From NCBI RefSeq assembly GCF_014069575.1, contig NZ_CP059675.1:558001-622000 (forward strand): a stretch of DNA of 64,000 nucleotides. Direction: 5' to 3'. Shown one piece after another: positions 17,310 to 26,950 of the stretch. The first letter of the stretch is position 1. Every line of letters starts with the position of its first letter. The notes under the pieces were generated by a model. The model saw only the letters and a list, made by a program, of their open reading frames with translations. It was not told where the DNA came from and did no database searches. The DNA comes from Schaalia sp. JY-X169. Lineage in GTDB: Bacteria > Actinomycetota > Actinomycetes > Actinomycetales > Actinomycetaceae. The translations under genes were made by a program, and so were the position numbers.

Positions 17310-18298
17310 GAGGACCTAGCGAAGCGGGATCCGTTCCGCGGCAAGAGCCTGACGAGGCAGGGTTCATTCCGCGGCAAGAGCTCGGCGAAGTAGGATCCGT
17401 TCCGCAGCAAAGGTTGCGGTTCGATCTTTGCTACGACGGCTCAAACCTGCATGGTTGGGCTAAGCAGGACGGCTTGAGAACCGTTCAGGGCGAACTGGAA
17501 CGCGCACTGACGACGATTTTGCGCCGGCCCATTTCACTGACCGTAGCGGGCCGTACCGATTCTGGTGTTCATGCCAAACACCAGGTGGCTCACTGCGATG
17601 TGAATCAGTTCGAGGGCGATCCGCAGAAACTTCGAGACCGCATCAACGGGATTCTTGCTTCCTCTTACTCGGCTCTCTGGCGCCCTCTCATTTCAGGTGG
17701 TTCCGTGGCGCGCGGGACCTTGATAAAGGGGGAGGCCGACATCGTGGTCACCACGGTTGCCGTTGTGCCCGACACCTTTGACGCACGATTCTCGGCGACG
17801 GGTCGTCAGTATCGTTATCTTCTCAGCGCTTCCCCGCAGAGCCGCGACCCTCTGACAAGGAACGCTCGCTGGTGGGTTCCCTACAACGATCTTGACGTCA
17901 CAGCCATGAACAACGCAGCCATCGTCCTCTTAGGTGAGCACGACTTTCTTTCATTCTGTAGGCCCCGCGAAGGTGCGACCACAATCCGCACCCTGCGTCA
18001 CCTCGAAGTGGCCGAGGGCGAGGACGGAGAACTAACCATTGACGTTTCTGCCGATGCCTTCTGTCACTCAATGGTGCGATCCTTGGTGGGTGCGCTGGTC
18101 GAGGTTGGAAGGGGTGCGCGCGACGAAGACTGGATGAGGGCCCTAGTCGACAACCCCACTCGAGGCCACGGGGTTCCAGTCGCACCGGCACGTGGATTGA
18201 CCCTGATGGGGGTTGCCTACCCCCCGGAACGCGAGTGGTCAGAGCAGTCGCGGCGGGCAAGGACACTGCGCACGCTGGAAGACTGTACGGAGTGCTGA
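17306..18298 (+). CDS. truA: tRNA pseudouridine(38-40) synthase TruA with repeat-containing N-terminal extension
   Basis: Converts U38-U40 of the anticodon arm to pseudouridine. The family core begins near residue 37 (RLRFDLCYDGSNLHGWAKQ); the catalytic Asp85 lies in AGRTDSGVHA, and FCHSMVRSLVGALVEVGRG is the C-terminal signature. Ahead of the core are about 36 residues of an 11-residue repeat (EAGSVPRQEPD, EAGFIPRQELG, EVGSVPQQ). Start GTG overlaps the upstream stop; a TTG at 17414 would skip the extension but has no well-placed RBS. Its position before rplM-rpsI is typical. Confidence 0.93.
   Translation: MRGPSEAGSVPRQEPDEAGFIPRQELGEVGSVPQQRLRFDLCYDGSNLHGWAKQDGLRTVQGELERALTTILRRPISLTVAGRTDSGVHAKHQVAHCDVNQFEGDPQKLRDRINGILASSYSALWRPLISGGSVARGTLIKGEADIVVTTVAVVPDTFDARFSATGRQYRYLLSASPQSRDPLTRNARWWVPYNDLDVTAMNNAAIVLLGEHDFLSFCRPREGATTIRTLRHLEVAEGEDGELTIDVSADAFCHSMVRSLVGALVEVGRGARDEDWMRALVDNPTRGHGVPVAPARGLTLMGVAYPPEREWSEQSRRARTLRTLEDCTEC
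17321..17413 (+). repeat. 33-bp tandem repeats inside truA
   Basis: Units at 17321-17353, 17354-17386 and 17387-17413 (partial) share GGATCCGTTCCGCGGCAAGA-like sequence. Unit length is a multiple of three, so the reading frame is kept. Confidence 0.85.
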
Positions 18299-18323
18299 CC
18301 ATTCGGGATGGGCGGACGGACCA

Positions 18324-18374
18324 AGCCCAGATCACTGAGAGTCTGACGGGCTCAGCCCAGATGACTGAGGAGTC
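18324..18374 (+). repeat. Direct repeat in truA-rplM gap
   Basis: AGCCCAGATCACTGAGAGTC (18324-18343) recurs with small changes at 18354-18374, period 30. The rest of the 309-base gap 18299-18607 shows no gene; the rplM promoter must lie here but no clear -35/-10 pair was found. Confidence 0.6.
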
Positions 18375-18607
18375 CAGCACAATTCCGCGGGTCCTTTGAC
18401 CGGAGGGAATCCGGGTCGATAGACTCAGCTCTGTTGTGTGGTCTGCGTATTGAACACCTCCCACTCGTTTGATATGCCCGACGCGCCGTGAAACTCGGCC
18501 TTATGTCGGCGCTGCGCAACAGTGACTTTTGAAGTGAATAGGGACTCCGGCTGCCCGCTGACTGTGAGAGCCCCTGTTCCGAACGAAGAGAATTGAAGGC
18601 TAGACAG

Positions 18608-19051
18608 GTGCGCACCTACTCACCGAAACCTGGAGATGCGGACAAGAAGTGGTACGTCATCGATGCAAACGATGCCGTCCTCGGACGTCTCTCTGCCCAG
18701 GTTGCCACGCTGCTGCGTGGCAAGCACAAGCCGACGTTCGCCCCTAACGCTGATATGGGCGATTACGTCATCGTGATCAATGCTGACAAGGTTGTTCTGA
18801 CCGGCAAGAAGCTGGATCAGAAGAAGGCCTACAGCCACTCCGGTTTCCCGGGTGGGCTCAAGACGGTTTCCTACCGCACACTCATGGACAAGAACCCTGA
18901 GCGCGTGATTGAGAAGGCCGTGTGGGGCATGATTCCCCACAACTCGCTGGGCCGCCAGCAGATCAAGAAGCTGCATGTATATGCGGGTGGAGAGCACCCC
19001 CACGCAGCCCAGATGCCCATCCCGTACGAGCTGAAGCAGGTCGCCCAGTAG
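18608..19051 (+). CDS. rplM: 50S ribosomal protein L13
   Basis: L13 is an early 23S-binding protein. GTG at 18608 gives [20 protein letters not shown] as in relatives, with GAAGG 8-9 bases upstream; the TTG at 18593 is rejected. Motifs: [57 protein letters not shown]. 147 residues. Operon with rpsI after 35 bases. Confidence 0.97.
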   Translation: MRTYSPKPGDADKKWYVIDANDAVLGRLSAQVATLLRGKHKPTFAPNADMGDYVIVINADKVVLTGKKLDQKKAYSHSGFPGGLKTVSYRTLMDKNPERVIEKAVWGMIPHNSLGRQQIKKLHVYAGGEHPHAAQMPIPYELKQVAQ

Positions 19052-19086
19052 TTCGGGCGCTGACGGCACACACTTTTAGGAGAACC

Positions 19087-19578
19087 GTGGCTGAGACCAC
19101 CGAAGTTTTGGAACTGGATGAGGAAGTTGCTCCCAGTTCGTATACATCAGAATCCGAAGAATCTGCCCCTGGGGCAGGCGCTTCGATCACGGCACCGGGC
19201 GCTGGCCTCGGTCGTCGTAAGGAAGCAGTTGCTCGCGTTCGCCTGATTCCAGGCACCGGAGAGTGGACCATCAACGGTCGCACCCTGGACAACTACTTCC
19301 CGAACAAGTTGCACCAGCAGTTGGTGAACTCCCCGTTCGCGCTGCTTGATCTTGAAGGTCGCTTTGACGTTGTAGCACGTATCCATGGTGGTGGCCCCTC
19401 GGGTCAGGCCGGTGCTCTTCGTCTGGGTGTTTCCCGCGCGCTGAATGAGATTGATCGTGATGCGAACCGCGCCGCTCTGAAGAAGGCAGGGTTCCTTACA
19501 CGTGACGCTCGTGCAGTTGAGCGCAAGAAGGCCGGCCTGAAGAAGGCCCGTAAGGCACCGCAGTACTCGAAGCGCTAA
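19087..19578 (+). CDS. rpsI: 30S ribosomal protein S9 with acidic N-terminal extension
   Basis: The core [25 protein letters not shown] begins near residue 40 and the C-terminal tail [12 protein letters not shown], which touches P-site tRNA, is intact. GTG at 19087 with AGGAG 4 bases upstream adds 40 acidic/small residues; such extensions are known in Actinobacteria. A longer frame from 18922 runs through rplM and is not real. 163 residues. Confidence 0.96.
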   Translation: MAETTEVLELDEEVAPSSYTSESEESAPGAGASITAPGAGLGRRKEAVARVRLIPGTGEWTINGRTLDNYFPNKLHQQLVNSPFALLDLEGRFDVVARIHGGGPSGQAGALRLGVSRALNEIDRDANRAALKKAGFLTRDARAVERKKAGLKKARKAPQYSKR

Positions 19579-19614
19579 ATCGGCAAATCAAACGCCGACC
19601 AACGCAAATACAAT

Positions 19615-19648
19615 AAGAACCTCCGTCACAGATGTGGCGGAGGTTCTT
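19615..19648 (+). terminator. Terminator after rpsI
   Basis: A 15-bp stem (19615-19629 with 19634-19648, one G-U) around AGAT, its 3' arm ending in TTCTTAT. It lies 36 bases after the rpsI stop and before glmM. Confidence 0.7.
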
Positions 19649-19710
19649 ATACTTAGGGATGTGTGTTCGCAAGAGCGGGTTGCGCAAGGAACAGAGATTA
19701 GAGGTAGATG

Positions 19711-21075
19711 ATGGGCAGACTATTCGGTACCGACGGGGTTCGTGGCCTCGCTAACCGAGATATCACCGCAGAACTTGCGTTAGCACTGGGTGAGGCGGCA
19801 GCCCGTCGAATTGGTGGTACCGATAAGAAGTCCCGCGGTTCCCGCAGGCCACGTGCAATCATCGGTCGTGACACCCGAATCTCGGGGGAGTTCCTTGATC
19901 ACGCTCTGGCTGCAGGCCTAGCCGCAGCCGGTATGGATGTGGTTCGCGTTGGCGTTGTTCCGACACCCGCGGTGGCGCACGTGACTGCAACTGAAGAGGG
20001 AATCGACCTCGGCGTGATGATTTCTGCTTCACACAACCCCATGCCGGACAACGGCATCAAGTTCTTTGCCCGCGGCGGTTTCAAACTGGAAGACTCGATT
20101 GAAGATGAGATCGAGGCTCTTTTGGAGAAACCGTGGCAACGTCCGACGGGTGCTGCCGTGGGTGAGGTGTGGTATGACGACGACCTGGCTGAGAAGAGCT
20201 ACGTTGACCACCTCGTTGAGTCTTGCGGTACAGACCTCTCCGGCCTACGTATCGCGGTGGATTGTGCGAATGGCGCGGCCTCGGTGTTTGGGCCGGAAGC
20301 CTTGCGCCGTAGCGGTGCGGACGTCGTTGTCATCAACGCTTCACCGGATGGTCGCAACATTAACGACAACTGTGGTTCCACGCATCCAGAGCAGCTGCAG
20401 GCTGCCACCGTTGCTTCCCGAGCGGACTTTGGCGTTGCCTTTGACGGGGATGCAGACAGGTGCCTGGCAGTTGATGGGTCTGGAAGCCTCATCGATGGTG
20501 ACAAGATCATGGGCGCGCTTGCCCGGTCAATGCGCAGTGAGGGGAAGCTGCACGAGGACACCCTGGTCGTTACTGTCATGTCGAACTTGGGCCTGGTGAA
20601 GGCAATGGAGGCCGAGGGGATCAGTATTGTGCAGAGCCCGGTTGGAGACCGCTACGTCCTCGAGGCAATGCGCGCCGGCGGATTCTCACTTGGTGGTGAA
20701 CAGTCGGGCCACGTCATTGCCTCTGAGTACGCAACAACCGGGGACGGCGTCCTTACTTCGATGCTGATCGCAAGGATGGTGAAGCTGTCCGGGAAGTCTC
20801 TGGCAACGCTCGTAGCCGACATTCCGCGTCTTCCGCAGACTCTGGTCAACGTCTCGGGTGTGGATCGCAACGGCCTTGATCACCCAGAAGTTGTTGAGAC
20901 GGTCAGTTACGTTGAACGTCTACTTGGTGATACGGGACGCGTCCTCATGCGGCCTTCCGGTACGGAACCCCTGGTACGCGTCATGGTTGAGGCTCCGACC
21001 CAGCTCCAGGCTGACGGGATTGCCGAACTGCTGGGACACGCAGTCAAGAAGCACCTGGCACTCGATCAGAAGTAG
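19711..21075 (+). CDS. glmM: Phosphoglucosamine mutase
   Basis: Interconverts glucosamine-6-P and glucosamine-1-P for UDP-GlcNAc. MGRLFGTDGVRG at the start, the phosphoserine loop ISASHNPMPDNG (Ser near residue 107), the Mg site DGDADR, GGEQSGHVI and the C-terminal phosphate-binding RPSGTEPLVRVM are intact in 454 residues. ATG 19711 is preferred over 19708 for spacing from GAGG. It is convergent with coaA, 4 bases apart. Confidence 0.97.
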   Translation: MGRLFGTDGVRGLANRDITAELALALGEAAARRIGGTDKKSRGSRRPRAIIGRDTRISGEFLDHALAAGLAAAGMDVVRVGVVPTPAVAHVTATEEGIDLGVMISASHNPMPDNGIKFFARGGFKLEDSIEDEIEALLEKPWQRPTGAAVGEVWYDDDLAEKSYVDHLVESCGTDLSGLRIAVDCANGAASVFGPEALRRSGADVVVINASPDGRNINDNCGSTHPEQLQAATVASRADFGVAFDGDADRCLAVDGSGSLIDGDKIMGALARSMRSEGKLHEDTLVVTVMSNLGLVKAMEAEGISIVQSPVGDRYVLEAMRAGGFSLGGEQSGHVIASEYATTGDGVLTSMLIARMVKLSGKSLATLVADIPRLPQTLVNVSGVDRNGLDHPEVVETVSYVERLLGDTGRVLMRPSGTEPLVRVMVEAPTQLQADGIAELLGHAVKKHLALDQK

Positions 21076-21079
21076 GGAT

Positions 21080-22039
21080 CTACATCTTCCTGAGGTAGAT
21101 GTCCTGGATGGTATGGTCGGCCGCCTTCCGCAGCACCATTGTTGCGCGAGGGCGGGTCGGCTCAATGTTGTCCAGCAGGTTGGGGAGGTTGATTGCGGAC
21201 CACAGACGGCGCGCGGTTGCGATTGCCTCATCGTCCGGGAGGTCAGCATAGTTTCGGAAATATGACGCAGGATCAGCGAACGCTGCTGTACGTAAGGTGA
21301 GGAACCTATCTACGTACCACTCCTCAATGTCCTCTGTGGCGGCGTCAACATAAAGCTGAAAGTCGAAGTAGTCCGAAATTGTCACGCCGGGAATATCCGG
21401 GCCGGTCCTCGCGGGCTGCAACACGTTCAACCCCTCGACGATGAGGATGTCGGGGCGCCGCACTGTGACCTGCTCGCCCTCAACAATGTCGTACGTGACG
21501 TGGGAGTAGATCGGCGCGGACACCGATCGTTGCCCGGCTTTGATTCGGGCCACAAAGTCAAGGAGTGCAGCTCGGTCATATGACTCGGGGAACCCTTTCC
21601 GGTCCATCAGGCCCCGCCGCGCGAGTTCCGCGTTGGGGTAGAGGAACCCGTCGGTGGTGATCAGGTCTACTCGCGGTGTCCGGGGCCACCTCGACAGTAG
21701 GAGCCGCAAGAGTCTTGCAACAGTTGATTTTCCGACGGCTACAGAACCGGCCACGCCGATCACGAAGGGTGTGGGGTACTGCGAGCCCTGATGGAGGAAT
21801 GAACGTCGCGCCGCCCTCGTCCGCCAAGTTCCATCAACGTGGAGCTGGAGCAGAGCTGAGAGGGGACGGTAGATGGCGTCTATCTCTTCAAGGTCAATGG
21901 GGTCGCCGAGGGTTGCAATTGCTGCAACATCCTTAGCGGTCAGCGGGAGTGGGCTCTGCGAAGCGAGCGCAGACCACTGTTCGCGGCTGAAATGCTCGAA
22001 CGGGCTCGGGCTGGTGGTCGTTATGTCAACATTGATCAC
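21080..22039 (-). CDS. coaA: Pantothenate kinase type I
   Basis: First step of coenzyme A synthesis. P-loop [15 protein letters not shown], then [28 protein letters not shown] and [13 protein letters not shown]; the C-end [14 protein letters not shown] matches mycobacterial PanK. GTG at 22039 is chosen because AATAAT lies exactly six bases upstream, suggesting a leaderless mRNA, and the protein then begins 10 residues before FEHFSREQW as in relatives. An ATG at 22057 or 22147 would overlap the divergent nnrD region. Confidence 0.93.
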   Translation of the reverse strand: MINVDITTTSPSPFEHFSREQWSALASQSPLPLTAKDVAAIATLGDPIDLEEIDAIYRPLSALLQLHVDGTWRTRAARRSFLHQGSQYPTPFVIGVAGSVAVGKSTVARLLRLLLSRWPRTPRVDLITTDGFLYPNAELARRGLMDRKGFPESYDRAALLDFVARIKAGQRSVSAPIYSHVTYDIVEGEQVTVRRPDILIVEGLNVLQPARTGPDIPGVTISDYFDFQLYVDAATEDIEEWYVDRFLTLRTAAFADPASYFRNYADLPDDEAIATARRLWSAINLPNLLDNIEPTRPRATMVLRKAADHTIQDIYLRKM

Positions 22040-22045
22040 GTCATG

Positions 22046-22051
22046 ATTATT
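22046..22051 (-). promoter_or_regulatory. Leaderless -10 (AATAAT) of coaA
   Basis: On the minus strand AATAAT is followed by six bases and the GTG at 22039. Same geometry as seven other genes here. Confidence 0.45.
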
Positions 22052-22084
22052 CCGCATGCGGCTACTGTGGTGGGAGGAGAGCAA

Positions 22085-22963
22085 ATGAACGAGATTGATC
22101 AGACACTGATCGCGGCCCACCTGAGAGTTCCGGGTCCGCGTGACCACAAGTACAGTCGCGGGGTCCCGATGCTTGCCACAGGTTCTCCAACTTATCCGGG
22201 AGCAGCGGTACTGGGAGTTGGCGGCGCTCTCGCGGTCGGGCCCGGCATGGTCCGCTACACGGGGGCCGCTCGGTGCGAAGACCTGGTTATCTCAGCATTT
22301 CCTGAGGTGGTGCTCGGCGGAGGGCGTTTTGACGCAGCACTCATCGGCAGTGGCTGGGATTCTTCAATGGCGTCCTATGTCGAGGTCGTAGCGCGAGAGT
22401 GCGCTCTCGAGGGGCGACCGCTGATTGTGGATGCTGGTGCCCTGCGCGGCGCGCGGGAATGGGCGAACGACAACCCTTTGGTTGTGGCGACCCCGCATGT
22501 TGGGGAAGCATCCGAAATCCTCACCCTGTTCGGAGAGGAATGGTCACGGGCTGAGGTTGAGAAAGACATCGAAGGTGCGGCTGTGCGGCTCGCACACCTC
22601 GCCCGATGTGTGGTTGTTGTCAAGGGGGCAACGACCTGTGTGGCCACCCCCGCTGGCACATCTTTCTGCTTCCAGGCGCCGACTGCGTGGGGTGCGACGG
22701 CTGGTGCCGGTGATGTTCTGGCAGGGATGATCTGCGCGGCGGTTGCCCAGGTGCAGGCACTTGCACTGCAAAAAGGCTCTTCCCTCAGCATCGATGACCT
22801 GGCGGGCCCTGTCGCATGTGCCGTGGGCCTGCATGGGTTTGCAGCCGCATCTGCGGCGGGAATTCTTGATGCCAACTTGGAACCCACCGGATCCCAGGGC
22901 CACCCGATTGTTGCCACGGATATTATCAAGGCGGTCCCCAACGCTTTTGAGCAGATCCTCTGA
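22085..22963 (+). CDS. nnrD: ADP-dependent NAD(P)H-hydrate dehydratase (YjeF C-domain type)
   Basis: Repairs hydrated NAD(P)H. Ribokinase-like fold: [33 protein letters not shown] and the GxGD-type anion hole [17 protein letters not shown]. 292 residues contain only the dehydratase; the epimerase domain (nnrE) must be elsewhere. ATG with GGGAGGAG 5 bases upstream. Its SD and promoter are squeezed against the divergent coaA start (45 bases apart). Confidence 0.88.
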   Translation: MNEIDQTLIAAHLRVPGPRDHKYSRGVPMLATGSPTYPGAAVLGVGGALAVGPGMVRYTGAARCEDLVISAFPEVVLGGGRFDAALIGSGWDSSMASYVEVVARECALEGRPLIVDAGALRGAREWANDNPLVVATPHVGEASEILTLFGEEWSRAEVEKDIEGAAVRLAHLARCVVVVKGATTCVATPAGTSFCFQAPTAWGATAGAGDVLAGMICAAVAQVQALALQKGSSLSIDDLAGPVACAVGLHGFAAASAAGILDANLEPTGSQGHPIVATDIIKAVPNAFEQIL

Positions 22964-22974
22964 AAGGGAGCTAA

Positions 22975-23955
22975 GTGTATTTTGCCCTTGCCCTCGTCCC
23001 CGCCTTCCTCTATGGCTCAATGGGCATCATCCTCTTGAAAGTTGGGGGAGATGCCCGGCAGCACACACTTGGCGTCGCTCTGGGCTCTTTCGTCAGTGCG
23101 ACTGTGTTGGCGCTGATTCTGGGATTGGATACTGACTCGACCTCGATTCTTGTCGCCTTCTGCGCGGGTATCGTGGTCGGGTTGGCCTCGTACCTGCAGA
23201 TTTCCGCATTCCACAAGATTGGTGTCTCACGCGTTATGCCACTGACTACAGGTGGGCAGTTGCTGGGGATCTCACTGCTCGGCATACTCCTCTTCGGAGA
23301 GTGGCTCGGGTCAGCGGCCCTACCGGTTGGCCTGGTTGGCCTAGCTCTGATCATCCTCGGGGTGATGCTCACATCCTGGCAGCAGAAGCCAACGGGAGAC
23401 TTCGACGAGGGCGGGGAAGTCGTGGCGGTTCCCTACGACCCGGTCGCTGTGGCCGCACCCGGCGTAGGCTCCCCAACCCCCGTGGATACCAGGCCGAAAC
23501 AGCTGGTGTCCGGCCTCATCGATACGGGTCTGTCCACCCTGTTCTACATTGCGTTTCCAATTATCATTCGCTACTGGGAAGTTGATCCCCTGCGATCCTT
23601 CTTCTACCAGGCATTCGGGATCCTGCTGGTCGGATTCATCGTCTCCTTTCCATTCTTCACCAAGCAGTTGGGCCGGGTTGATACCAGATGGTCCAAGTAC
23701 ACGCTGGCGGCGATGATCCCTGGCGGTATGTGGGGGCTTGGCGTCGTCATCATGCAGTTTTCCCAGGTCAAAGTGGGTGTGGCGGTCGGCTTCTCCCTGT
23801 CGCAACTGAGCGTAATCATCGCTACCTTCGGGGGAATCTGGATACTGGGAGAGAAACGTACAAGGAAGGAAATGGTTGCCATATCGGTGGGCGTCCTCGT
23901 CCTCGTCGTCGGTGCTCTGCTGCTCGGGGTGGCGAAGTCTCTTGACGTTGCCTAG
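22975..23955 (+). CDS. GRP-family (glucose/ribose porter) sugar permease
   Basis: A 326-residue protein with about ten hydrophobic segments in two halves (opening YFALALVPAFLYGSMGIILLK; HKIGVSRVMPLTTGGQLLG; second half MIPGGMWGLGVVIMQFSQVKVGVAVGFSLSQLSVI). The central loop (about residues 140-175) is polar. This layout matches GlcU/RhaT-like drug/metabolite superfamily sugar uptake proteins. GTG start with AAAGGGAG 4 bases upstream, 11 bases after nnrD, so probably cotranscribed. The substrate cannot be read from sequence. Confidence 0.8.
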   Translation: MYFALALVPAFLYGSMGIILLKVGGDARQHTLGVALGSFVSATVLALILGLDTDSTSILVAFCAGIVVGLASYLQISAFHKIGVSRVMPLTTGGQLLGISLLGILLFGEWLGSAALPVGLVGLALIILGVMLTSWQQKPTGDFDEGGEVVAVPYDPVAVAAPGVGSPTPVDTRPKQLVSGLIDTGLSTLFYIAFPIIIRYWEVDPLRSFFYQAFGILLVGFIVSFPFFTKQLGRVDTRWSKYTLAAMIPGGMWGLGVVIMQFSQVKVGVAVGFSLSQLSVIIATFGGIWILGEKRTRKEMVAISVGVLVLVVGALLLGVAKSLDVA

Positions 23956-24018
23956 CTACGGCTTCCCGAGTGGATGCGTGGTACAGGCAACGATGAAGTC
24001 CGCGCAAGCGGTGGAATA

Positions 24019-25296
24019 ATGGGCAGAGTGGAAAACCTAGAACCCGACAATTACCCGGCATGCATAACCGTGGACCTTGGCGCCATCCGCCACAACGTGG
24101 CAAAGCTGAAAGACTACGCCAACGGGTCCGCGCTACTGGCCGTGGTGAAGTCCAACGGCTATGGGTTTGGCCGGACAGAGGTGGCATTTGCCGCATACGA
24201 CGAGGGCGTGCGGTGGTTTGCCGTCTCCAGAATCCCTGAGGCACTGGCTCTACGACGCGACTTTGATGGGGCGCACCTCGACCCGCAAGAGACACACATA
24301 CTGACTTGGATTGGCGCTCCCAACCACGACTGGGTTAGTGCCCACAAAGCCCACCTGGATGTTTCTGTGTCCACTGTTGGCCAACTTGAGCAAGCCATTC
24401 TTGCTGCACGCGAAGTAGCCGAGGAGTGCAACGAGCCACTTCGCCCGGCACGCATTCACCTGAACGTGGATGTGGGCATGTCCAGAGGTGGGGCAACAGA
24501 GGTGGAGCTACCCGAACTGGCTGCCCGCGCCAAGCAGGCCCAAGACGCCGGTGAAGTGCAAGTTGTGGGCCTCCTTGCGCACCTTCCCGAAGCCGACGAT
24601 CCGTACGGCCCGGGCAAGGCGGTAACAGATTCCCATATTGTCCGCTTCCGCGACTACAGAGAGTCGGTTCTGGCGGCCGGTCTGACCCCGGAGGTCTGCC
24701 ACCTTGGGGCAACAGCGGGGACACTGTGGCACCAGGATGCTCACTTCGACATGGTCCGCCCCGGGATTGGCATTTACGGGTTCTCGCCGAACCCGGCGGC
24801 CTCGACCTCGTCCGAACTTGGCCTTGTCCCGGCAGGCCGTTTCACAACCACTGTCACCCAGATCAAGCTTATTGAGCCGGGCACCCGCGTGTCGTACGGG
24901 GGAACTTGGGAAGCCGACGAGCCGACGTGGATCGGATTGCTTCCAGTCGGGTACGCCGACGGGATTCCGCGCAGCATTTCAAACAGGGTCTCGGTCCAGG
25001 TCCAAACCGCGGCTGGGGTAGTCAACGCGCCCATCATCGGACGAGTGTGTATGGACCAAATCATGATTGACCTTGGGACGGACCCGGAGACTCCCGCGCA
25101 GGTAGGTGACGCGGTTGTCCTCTTCGGAGATCCGGCAAAAGGGGAGACGTCCGTGGACGACTGGGCGCGGGCCAGCGAGACGATCCACTACGAGGTACTC
25201 TCCAGACTTCCCGAGCACATTGTCCGCGTCTACCTAGACCCTCCCGAAAGGATCGACTACGAGTTCCTAGCCAAGAATGATGGGGGAGGTGCCTGA
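24019..25296 (+). CDS. alr: Alanine racemase
   Basis: Makes D-Ala for peptidoglycan. PLP lysine is Lys44 in AVVKSNGYGFG (family usually YGHG), ITVDLGAIRHNV precedes it, the second catalytic base Tyr is near residue 293 (RVSYGGTW), and GRVCMDQIMIDLG is conserved. Start is uncertain: ATG 24019 has GGTGGA 3 bases upstream; GTG 24028 would be leaderless behind AATAAT (24015-24020); an ATG at 23974 lacks support. One-base overlap with tsaE; alr-tsaE-tsaB-rimI is a standard actinobacterial order. Confidence 0.95.
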   Translation: MGRVENLEPDNYPACITVDLGAIRHNVAKLKDYANGSALLAVVKSNGYGFGRTEVAFAAYDEGVRWFAVSRIPEALALRRDFDGAHLDPQETHILTWIGAPNHDWVSAHKAHLDVSVSTVGQLEQAILAAREVAEECNEPLRPARIHLNVDVGMSRGGATEVELPELAARAKQAQDAGEVQVVGLLAHLPEADDPYGPGKAVTDSHIVRFRDYRESVLAAGLTPEVCHLGATAGTLWHQDAHFDMVRPGIGIYGFSPNPAASTSSELGLVPAGRFTTTVTQIKLIEPGTRVSYGGTWEADEPTWIGLLPVGYADGIPRSISNRVSVQVQTAAGVVNAPIIGRVCMDQIMIDLGTDPETPAQVGDAVVLFGDPAKGETSVDDWARASETIHYEVLSRLPEHIVRVYLDPPERIDYEFLAKNDGGGA

Positions 25297-25781
25297 TGCG
25301 GTTCGACGTGCGCACTGAGACAGCGGATGAGACCCGCGCTGTAGGGGCCAGCCTTGCCCATCTTCTCAAAGCAGGTGACATGGTGATTCTGGTGGGCGAT
25401 TTAGGGGCGGGCAAAACAACGCTGGTTCAAGGACTTGGCGCCGCATTGGGAGTCCGAGGGCGGGTGACATCACCAACGTATATAGTCTCGCGTGTCCATC
25501 GCTCGCAAGAGGCCGGCCCCGACCTGATCCATGTTGATGCCTACCGTGTCGAAGACGACCTTGACATGGAAACCGTCGACCTGGAGGCTTCTTTGGAAGA
25601 TTCCGTCACGGTTGTGGAATGGGGACAGGGGAAAGCCGACCGCCTCAGCGCAGACCGCTTTGAGTTGACCCTTCAGTTCGATGGCGAGGACGAGGACGCG
25701 CGGAAAATCAGCCTGGTCGCCCTCGGAGAAGAACCTGAGAGACGCCTTGCAGAATGGGTGCAGACACGCCCCCTTGGGTAA
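25296..25781 (+). CDS. tsaE: tRNA t6A-modification ATPase TsaE
   Basis: Supports threonylcarbamoyl transfer to A37 with TsaB and TsaD. Walker A GDLGAGKTT (residues 34-42), SPTYIVSRV, the HVDAYR motif and VVEWGQG are the family hallmarks. 161 residues. TGATG overlap with alr. Confidence 0.95.
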   Translation: MRFDVRTETADETRAVGASLAHLLKAGDMVILVGDLGAGKTTLVQGLGAALGVRGRVTSPTYIVSRVHRSQEAGPDLIHVDAYRVEDDLDMETVDLEASLEDSVTVVEWGQGKADRLSADRFELTLQFDGEDEDARKISLVALGEEPERRLAEWVQTRPLG

Positions 25782-25793
25782 GAAAGGAATGCA

Positions 25794-26465
25794 GTGCGTT
25801 CGCTTTGTATTGACACTTCAGTTAGCGCCACGATCGCCCTCGTAGAAGACGGGGTCACTCTTGGCCAAGCAACCGACCCGGACTCCCGCCACCAGGCGGA
25901 GGGTTTGGGGATGTTACTCGAAAACGTCCTCCTCAGCGCAGGCGTTACCGCAGGTGCGGGCTCGGCCAACATTGAGCAGATTGTCGTTGGCGTGGGGCCG
26001 GGGCCATTTACGGCGTTGCGCGCAGGGATTGCCTTCGCCTCCGCCCTGGGTCGAGGCCTGGGGGTGCCTGTCTTGGGAGTGCCCAGCCTGGACGTCCTCG
26101 GATCGCAGGCTGCGAGGGAGCACCCCGGCGGGGACGTCCTCGTCCTGACCGATGCTAAGAGGCGTGAGGTCTACTTTGCGCTGTATACGAAGGAGGGCGG
26201 AACCCCTGGGGTAGGCCCGCAGGTTGGCAAATTGGCGGATGCATTGAAGCTGGCTGATGCAAGTGGTGCCCGAGTGTTCTTCTCAGGTGTGCGCCCGCCC
26301 CACCTCTTGGATGACCTTGAGTCCTCGAGTGCCGTTGACCTGACGCTTGATCCCGCGGTGCTAGCCACGGTCGTTCAGGAACGGACGACACAGAATCCCC
26401 AGGCGTCCTTTCCCTTAGAGCCTCTCTATCTGCGCCGTCCCGATATTCAGGGTGGAACAGCCTAA
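25794..26465 (+). CDS. tsaB: tRNA t6A-modification scaffold TsaB
   Basis: Inactive ASKHA-fold partner of TsaD. LCIDTSVSATIALVEDG, SRHQAEGLGMLLENVL, GVGPGPFTALRAGIAFASALG and DAKRREVYFALY match the family. 223 residues. GTG start with AAAGGA 6 bases upstream. Confidence 0.93.
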   Translation: MRSLCIDTSVSATIALVEDGVTLGQATDPDSRHQAEGLGMLLENVLLSAGVTAGAGSANIEQIVVGVGPGPFTALRAGIAFASALGRGLGVPVLGVPSLDVLGSQAAREHPGGDVLVLTDAKRREVYFALYTKEGGTPGVGPQVGKLADALKLADASGARVFFSGVRPPHLLDDLESSSAVDLTLDPAVLATVVQERTTQNPQASFPLEPLYLRRPDIQGGTA

Positions 26466-26906
26466 GTGGAGGTCGAGTTCCGCAGACTAACCGCGACCGA
26501 CGTGGCAAAGGTGCATGAGATTGAGAAGGCAGTGTTTCCCGCCGAGGCCTGGTCGGAGCGCCTCATTAGAGAAGAACTGACCAGCCGCTGGGGACACTAT
26601 ATCGGGGCATTCATGGGGGAGAGCCTCATCGGGTACGGTGGAATAAAGGGAGCCCATGAGGGTGATCTGATGACGCTTGCGGTCAGTGCTGACTACCGCC
26701 GTCTTGGCTTGGGGAGGCAGATTGTTGAGCTCCTCTTAGAGCAGGCGCGGGCGGCGGGGATTGGTGAGCTGTTTCTTGAAGTTCGCGTTTCGAATGACCC
26801 CGCGCGGGCGTTATATCAAGAGCTGGGTTTTGCCCCGGTTGGCGTGATCGCGAACTACTACCGCGACCCCGTAGAAGATGCGGTTGCGATGAGGATTGAG
26901 CTCTAG
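26466..26906 (+). CDS. rimI: Ribosomal-protein-alanine N-acetyltransferase RimI
   Basis: GNAT fold, 146 residues: VHEIEKAVFPAEAWSERLIREEL, the acetyl-CoA loop VSADYRRLGLGRQIVELLL, and FLEVRVSNDPARALYQELGFAPVGVIANYY. Acetylates the S18 N-terminus in E. coli and may act more broadly here. GTG starts directly after the tsaB stop (TAAGTG). Elsewhere tsaD commonly follows; here sdhCAB intervenes. Confidence 0.92.
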   Translation: MEVEFRRLTATDVAKVHEIEKAVFPAEAWSERLIREELTSRWGHYIGAFMGESLIGYGGIKGAHEGDLMTLAVSADYRRLGLGRQIVELLLEQARAAGIGELFLEVRVSNDPARALYQELGFAPVGVIANYYRDPVEDAVAMRIEL

Positions 26907-26933
26907 GTCATCTTTCAGGTATTTCCGTAAGCC

Positions 26934-26950
26934 GGTGTTACGTAATCACC
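26934..26950. promoter_or_regulatory. Imperfect palindrome upstream of sdhC
   Basis: GGTGTTACGTAATCACC has a TTACGTAA core flanked by GGTG and CACC. It lies in the 220-base gap between rimI and sdhC, ahead of any likely sdh promoter, and could be an operator. No regulator is identified. Confidence 0.25.

Noticed and set aside
18922-19086. 55-residue upstream extension of S9
   Set aside because: It overlaps rplM in another frame; a GTG with AGGAG at 19087 is the proper start.
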